Positions 58,260 through 64,000 of a stretch of 64,000 bases of DNA are shown in pieces. How positions within the stretch are numbered: the first letter of the stretch is position 1; every line of letters starts with the position of its first letter. The notes under the pieces are model-generated. The model was not told the origin of the DNA, did not search any database, and saw only the letters and a program-made list of their open reading frames with translations. The DNA lies in the NCBI GenBank assembly GCA_950295325.1, contig OX485805.1, positions 4,650,501 through 4,714,500 of the forward strand. Direction: 5' to 3'. Both the position numbers and the translations under genes were made by a program. This stretch comes from Polytrichum commune (lineage: Eukaryota; Streptophyta; Polytrichopsida; Polytrichales; Polytrichaceae).

Positions 58260-59530
58260 TAGTCAGGCCCCAACACTTGCAACATCTGGTGGCGATGGAT
58301 GATTAGGGGAAGGAATCATGGCATTATATGAATTTGATGTAGTGGAGTTTGATGTTGGCAGTGGGTTGGTTGGGGAAGGGGTCGTGGGCTTGGAGGCCTT
58401 CAATGAGAAGAATGTTTGGCTAGAAACAAGATGGACAAATGCATGGGGTAGAGGGACCAATGCATAGGAGTAGCTAGTGTGGGACGGTCTTATCAGTGAG
58501 GGTAGTGGAGGAAGATGTATCATTAATGAGGCATTTCCATCGAGTCTGGTGATGGGGAGGGTAGGAAATCTCGAATGTGTTCCATGCCCTTGTTATGTTG
58601 GTCCGTGTGCAAGCCCTTAAGGATAGGGTAGGTGCAATTTGCAAGAATGTAGGGCCATGTGTCAAGGTTGGAGTTTTTTTTTGGGGGGGGGGGGATAGTG
58701 AGCAAAATGGGAAATAAAATTTTTGGGCAAGAAGAAATGCTTGACAATTGCCCATGTATTGAGCGTTGCAAAATTTGAGTGTTTGGGTGATGTGGGAATC
58801 CGGGATGGTGGAATTGTTCCAATGTGAAGGGTTGCACTAGAAGAAATCTTGTCCATTTCAACCGAGGCCATAGCGACTCGTGCACCCAAAAAATGCATAA
58901 ACAAATCAATTTGTTGGCACCCAGAAGGTACCCGTGGTGTACCCATGGAGGGTGCCCCTCCGGTTGCCAACCAAATTGATTTGTTTATACATTTTTTGGG
59001 TGCGAGTTGTGATGGCCTAGTCGCAAGGCCGGTTGAAATGGACAAGATTTCTTCTAGTGTTGGGTGACTTCTTGGACAAGGTGTTGTTTATAGAAGAGGG
59101 GAAGTTGTGTTAAGGTTTAAGATGGGGCCTTTCCAAAAGTTTTTATTATGTGGGTAGTGGGGGTAGGGGCGGTAAATGTAGATGGCTTTGGTGTTGGAGG
59201 CATAGGGGGAGCCTTGGCGCCGGACTTGGTGAGGGTGTTAGCCACGTCATTGCCTTGGATGCCCATGTGAGATCATACTTGATATGTACCGGAAGGGGGT
59301 GAGATTATATTTGTTTGAGGATGTTGTGTAGAAAAAATTTGTCGGGGTGGTTTTTGTGGGCCGTGGGAAAGGGTTTGTAACTCCCACCATATAATAACCA
59401 TCCATGAATCCGGCGCTCTTCCATTTGTTTTTTTGATATGTTGTCAATGCTATTAGATTGCAGCGCATTGCCTTTCCAAACTTGGAAGTTGGATGGACAT
59501 CCATGTTTAGTGGCACAATTATGTTTAAGA
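58260..59530 (-). mobile_element. Decayed LINE 3' region (RNase H and C-terminal tail)
   Basis: Minus-strand pieces in different frames: GFMDGYYMVGVTNPFPRPTK (about 59400), then HMGIQGNDVANTLTKSGAKA (about 59260-59200), the RNase H motif H.GI.GN..A..L.K.GA, and then, beyond a nested element, NLDTWPYILANCTYPILKGL with HNKGMEHIRDF. The order fits the 3' half of a plant LINE with an RNase H domain. Multiple frameshifts and stops show it is dead. A 225-bp mini-CACTA interrupts it. Confidence 0.65.
58835..59059. mobile_element. 225-bp mini-CACTA element, TSD TTG
   Basis: The ends are CACTAGAAGAAATCTTGTCC and its complement, identical over at least 30 bp, and the two halves remain complementary to about 80 bp, so the element is nearly a fold-back. 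TTG flanks both sides (58832-58834 and 59060-59062), the 3-bp TSD expected for CACTA (CMC/En-Spm) transposons. No coding capacity. Removing it joins the flanking LINE sequence. Confidence 0.88.
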
Positions 59531-60259
59531 GATTGGGAGCGTCACAATTGTGGAAAACCTATGCCAAGGATAGAAAACCTCCCTCTATTGCAATCAAAAC
59601 TTGATGTTCTCAAGCGCCAATAACTCCTACCTTGAGAGATTGGTACCTATCTTTATTGGCTATGTGTTGTGTACTACATGCCAATCTAGCACGTATTTCT
59701 TCTTGTTGCCACTTACACAGCACTTGATGTCAACATGGAAAAACCACAAACTTGTACTCCACAATGTTGGTGGAGCAGTATTTTTTTCTTCAATCCTTTG
59801 TTTGTGGAAACATGGGTGTTGTGCTTGCCAGTTCGGACTTTGCATTGACTTGCATCACCCAACATCTTTTGGCAAAAATTGGGTGGCAATCTTGCAATGT
59901 GCCAATAAGAAGATTGACAATCAACCTCTAAAACCGATATGGTATGTGGGAAAAAGGCCAATCAGTCTCTAACACCGATGTGGTATGTGCCACAACATGC
60001 TTTGCAAAATTCAACGACTCCTCTATGCATACCCATTTAGCCCTAATGTTAGGACAAGTAAATGAGTACTTCATTTTATTGGGTCAATGTGAATTTTAAT
60101 CCACACTTGGTGGCAAATCAAACTTCCGTTTGGTGGATCCAAAGATCTCGGACCCCTCCAAAGCATAATGTCTAATATTGAGATTTTCCATCCTTGGATA
60201 AAACTACATGGCATTTGCCAGTATCTTTGGATCTCCACACTTGGCGTTAGTTTTAATTT
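59531..60259. other. No gene supported
   Basis: Open frames of about 80-120 codons on both strands near 59.6-60.0 kb have no recognisable domain. Confidence 0.3.
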
Positions 60260-60900
60260 CAAGGATGCAGAATCAAGTCATTTACGAGTAGAACCACCTC
60301 TCGACACGACCTACAACTTGCAATATGCATGAATGCACAGATCAAATCATCCACTATCGCTTTGTACATACAAATTGTCTTGTTTCCGGACTAATGGAGT
60401 CACCTATTGCGCACTATCTTTGCAATATTACACGTTGGCATTTTTACACGTTCATCATAAAATACTTAATGGGGATACACTTACAAAAAAATATATGGCC
60501 ACTCCATTGCCTATAATGGAAATATCATAACCCCAACCACTCTAAAAGACAAAGAATGTTTTTTTCTATGGCAATTTCGGATAACAACCACCATGAACAT
60601 ATGACATGATATTTAGTTTTGGCTTCGTCCATTGTAATCATTGCATAGTTGCTTATGTTGAAATTGCAAAAATGCCTTGATATGCTTTTGCATTACCTCA
60701 TTCAAGCTCTACGACCAATGGGGAAAAAAACAAAATTAATGCACTCACGACCCACTATTGGCATACTTGGATTACCTTCACCATATATCTTCTTTATCAC
60801 ATTCCAATTTACTTGAGCATTGTCTGCCATCAAACCCTTGAAGTTCACGTTTGGCATTCCATTCTCCGCCATATCCTCAAAAAATTCCAAAAAATAATTT
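60260..60900 (-). pseudogene. Decayed MULE-like transposase-derived coding relic
   Basis: Minus strand: 60890-60702 encodes NVNFKGLMADNAQVNWNVIK followed by IYGEGNPSMPIV, like the segment of plant MULE-type transposases where a D-containing GFMADxAQANWNA motif precedes the H-x-W-T-Q-S box. Lower coordinates (about 60630-60490) encode MDEAKTKYHVICSWWLLSEI, then CLLEWLGL, a stop, and FHYRQWSGHI. The pieces are in order but broken by stops and frameshifts. Assignment is from motif memory and not certain. Confidence 0.45.
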
Positions 60901-60938
60901 GAGCCATGTCATCTTCAAATTGCATATTACAACACATA

Positions 60939-61251
60939 AGGTAGAGGGGCCCTTTCCCGCTCGGGTCCTTAAACCGCTCACTAGACCTATCCAAACAAGA
61001 GGTACATTATAGCTTCCAACCTCAAATTTCTATGTAATCATGGTGTACATTTTTGGGGTGAGTGGTTTTGGGTACCCCTATGAGTTCTCCTTCCAAAATT
61101 CATAACTAATTCAATATTAATCCAAAATTAATTATTCCAATTGGTCCAATTTCCAATGTACTTTGCACATCTTCCAAGATTGATTCCCCCTTAATAACTC
61201 CCCAATGAACATGCCAATCTGAAATTCGAGCGGGAAAGGGCCCCTCTACCT
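60939..61251. mobile_element. 313-bp MITE with perfect 25-bp TIRs flanked by TA
   Basis: Left arm AGGTAGAGGGGCCCTTTCCC (continuing GCTCG) is the exact reverse complement of the right arm ending at 61251. TA lies on both sides (60937-60938 and 61252-61253), consistent with a Tc1/mariner-type TA target duplication. The perfect TIRs suggest a young insertion. It lies between two possibly related transposon-derived segments. Confidence 0.82.
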
Positions 61252-61314
61252 TAATGGTTAACACCTTACATTAGTTGCTATCATACACATGACATGCTAT
61301 GGTAGTCCAATCTT

Positions 61315-61914
61315 TCAAACATTTGACATGGTCAAATATTTTCCATGAATTCTCCATATTTCCTCCCAACTACACATGCTTAAAAAGATCCACATAACTC
61401 CTAGAAGATCTACTAACAATTTGAAGACAAATATTTTGTCTTTGGATTGTTTTGGGGATTTGTTGTCATAGATGTACTCGAAGCTTAAATGGTCTTTAAG
61501 TGCAATGATATTGTCCATCATATCCATTCTACTACAAACAAAACACTTTGAGCCTGATACAAAGTTATGACAATTTGAAAAGATAAGAGTTTTGAATTTA
61601 TCTATGACAACCTTCAAGGACAAACCTACCAAGCAATGTCCATCATCGTCTAATAGAGATTTGAGAAAATATTTTATTAGAAATTGTTTGTTTGCTGCTA
61701 ATACTATAATATAGTTTATGGTAGTGGATATTTTCATGACTTCATTGGCAACACATTGGTAAACTATGTCAAGTGAATCATGACATGTAACATTTAATAC
61801 ATGATATTTATGAACATCAAGATGTATACAAACCCTCGCCTTCCTAGGGATGTGGTGTGGGCATATATTATGCGAGCATAACACTATGCAATACACACTA
61901 ATATAAAATGACAT
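61315..61914 (-). CDS. Open frame of 199 codons, unknown; possibly transposon-derived
   Basis: The longest unassigned minus-strand frame here, containing DDDGHCLVGLSLKVVIDKFK and CFVCSRMDMMDNIIALKDH. No family recognised and codon use is AT-rich like the intergenic DNA. Its place 5' of the MULE-like relic on the same strand, with only the 313-bp MITE and a short spacer between, suggests it may be another part of the same decayed element. It could also be a chance open frame. Confidence 0.25.
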   Translation of the reverse strand: MSFYISVYCIVLCSHNICPHHIPRKARVCIHLDVHKYHVLNVTCHDSLDIVYQCVANEVMKISTTINYIIVLAANKQFLIKYFLKSLLDDDGHCLVGLSLKVVIDKFKTLIFSNCHNFVSGSKCFVCSRMDMMDNIIALKDHLSFEYIYDNKSPKQSKDKIFVFKLLVDLLGVMWIFLSMCSWEEIWRIHGKYLTMSNV

Positions 61915-62614
61915 ATCTTACATTTCAATCTTGATTTTTTTGGGACATCATTTTGAATAAAAAAAATGGGACAGAAGTTGATCCAATCCATTTGGTTCAG
62001 TTGTGGACATCCATTGTGATACACATAATCATAATATTTATTTTTGTACTATATATGACCGATACAAGAAAAACATTTGAAAGAGAGTCCAAAATCATTT
62101 TGGACAGTTATTTAAATGTTATGTACCAAGGGTGTGCATCATACATGTTATCCATGTCATCCATGGAATGGCCATACACACTAGGTCTATCATAGACATT
62201 AGGAAAATAAAAATATAATATAATCACAGAAAATAGTGGCAAATATTTGACATCATGCACATTAATGTTATCAAAATCAATTATTGTAATGGCGGATTTA
62301 TACCTGTCTAAACTTTGTCAATTTTAATGCATTAACAATATTCAAACATGAAGACAATAAAGAAGCGTGAATAGGTGGACGTTGAGATAGACATCCATGG
62401 CAAGTCATAATTGGCTTTATTAACATGCACATAAACCAAAATTAGCATGGGAATCCTAGTTTTATAAGAAAAAAATTGATGTATTAAAAAAATCAACAGC
62501 ATAACAAACATCATCATCCGAATCCAATTGCACTGGAACATTGTCATTACTCGGTTTTATGTGGACAATAGCTAGACTAGGCACTTAGACAATGGATGTG
62601 CCAAACTCATTTGT
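61915..62614. other. AT-rich, no gene supported
   Basis: No domain or clear repeat recognised. Confidence 0.3.
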
Positions 62615-63010
62615 TGGCTCTGTCTATAGGACAGAGACTATGCATCAACTTTTCTGTTTCAAGAGCAAATTTCCTAACCACTTTGCGTTCACACTTGGAC
62701 GTTTCTTGTTCTTGCTATTTTTGGTCCATTTTATTTAATGTGGATGTTAAATATAGTGTGTTATATATATAGTTAATTATAGTTTCTCCTAAAATGTATT
62801 GAAAAACTCCTAGTTAAGTATAGTTATTTTGGTAGTTTCAATCGTTGACTTGCATTTGAGAAATGGTGCACAAAATTCAAGAAAGTTTTGGTTATAGATA
62901 TAGAAAATAGCCATGGACTGGAATGAGCAAACTGGACAATTACAGTTGTAGTCTTTCATAAGAAAGGACAGAGCCTCACGGTTTTACCGTTTCCTTATTA
63001 ATATAACAGT
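62615..63010. repeat. Inverted copy of the 19575-20090 repeat
   Basis: Reads GGACAGAGACTATGCATCAA, GAGCAAATTTCCTAACCAC, CACTTGGACGTTTCTTGTTC, CATTTTATTTAATGTGGATG and ends with AAAGGACAGAGCCTCACGGT. Same blocks as the first copy in reverse complement, without the long CATA expansion. Confidence 0.85.
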
Positions 63011-64000
63011 GGACGTTTTGCATATGAAAATCATAAAAAACTATAACTATAAATGATCAAGGACACAAAATCCAAAAATGACCATCTGTACTCATGATCT
63101 TCTACAATAATATTATTTTTGAAATATTACCGTCCACATAATACATCTTCGGTCCCACACACATGGTTCCTATCTAGAGATTGAACCTCAAACTAAACTA
63201 AACTAATCATTTGAGACATTCACATGATCATCATCCTCAAGAAACAAAGTGAAGGGCATAAAGGACCCATAAGCTTTAAAAGTAGCCATTAGGAAGTAAG
63301 AAAAAAAATTGAGATGCACTAAAGAATGTATTTGAAGTACTATTTGTATTCGCAGTATGGGGTCCATTACTTGAATTAAAATATGATTAATTTATATAAA
63401 ATGTATAAATAAAGACATAAGACAAGAATATTAACACAAAAGAAAATGCAAACCACTACCTTATTTTGAGAGTATTTAATAAACATAAAGGCTAAATCCA
63501 TGTCACTATTACCCAAAAAAAATTCTTCTAGACCGCTCGCCACTCGCTACTCGCCACTTGGGAGTGTGTAGGAATGTTGATTGTCAAGCTTTGATAGGGA
63601 TTTTGTTGAATATAAAGTTTATGATATGATAAATAACTTGACCAATATATTAAATTGGGCAAAATGTGAAATTGACCTTTAGTAAAGAGATTGATCTCAT
63701 GTCTAAGAAATAATAGGAAGTTAAAGTGCATGATCCTCATTCAAATTGACTTAGCTTAGATCCATGCTATCTTGATCCATTGCTCATGTGCATATAAAAA
63801 TTAAATGGTTTGATTTTTTTTTCAAAATAACTTTAGTTTTATTAAATTTCATTTTCTCCCACTGTGAGGCCAAACCCCCCACCCTTAAGCGTCCGTAGTC
63901 CGAGTAGTGGGTTTGGGCTCACATTCCTCCGCGGTAGTGGATTTGGACTTGGATGAGTCCATAGTGCAAGGTTCACCCTTCAAGTGGTCTTGGATTTAAC
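63011..64000. other. AT-rich end of window, no gene seen
   Basis: No exon or clear repeat was recognised; 63880-63970 is slightly more GC-rich but has no supported frame. Confidence 0.35.

Overview
The window is nuclear DNA from a land plant. The recognisable genes are plant families (an AZG1-type purine permease, a DUF662/RAB6-interacting-golgin-like protein, an AVT1-type amino acid transporter and two mitochondrial bL12 genes). Introns follow plant GT-AG rules, with one GC-AG exception. Most of the remaining DNA is AT-rich intergenic sequence full of short inverted-repeat transposons (MITEs), decayed LINEs and microsatellites. The species cannot be fixed from this sequence; a vascular plant is most likely. 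No tRNA, rRNA, CRISPR or organellar gene was recognised.

Layout. 1-524: 5' end of an AZG1 purine permease gene (minus strand, running off the left edge), with a degenerate tandem array directly upstream of its start. 1.2-13.3 kb: repeats and MITEs, including two 3-bp-TSD elements that abut at 6.0 kb, and some possible minus-strand exons at 11.6-13.3 kb. 13.34-14.23 kb: an unidentified basic/coiled-coil protein gene (minus) with a His-Asp repeat. 15-22 kb: MITEs and a broken PPR fragment. 22.6-23.2 kb: bL12m copy 1 (minus). 23.3-30.2 kb: repeats, including a 472-bp MITE. 30.29-33.88 kb: a seven-exon DUF662 gene (plus). 34-48 kb: dispersed repeats, further MITEs and a frameshifted CENP-B/pogo-like DNA-binding-domain relic. 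48.29-54.47 kb: a three-exon AVT1-type transporter gene (plus) whose introns hold a LINE relic, an 83-bp tandem array and a MITE. 56.6-57.2 kb: bL12m copy 2 (minus), part of a duplicated block of about 1.9 kb shared with the 22-24 kb region. 58-64 kb: nested transposons (a 225-bp mini-CACTA inside a LINE relic; a 313-bp TA-flanked MITE beside a decayed MULE-like coding relic) and an inverted copy of a repeat first seen at 19.6 kb.

The genes do not form an operon or cluster; they are independent housekeeping or transport genes spaced by transposon-rich DNA. The most notable signals are structural: the recent bL12m gene duplication, repeat expansion next to or inside transporter genes, a 19-bp copy of the AVT1 exon-2 donor junction inside the following intron, and several MITE families with readable termini and target-site duplications. 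I found nothing that I can honestly call a new biological system.
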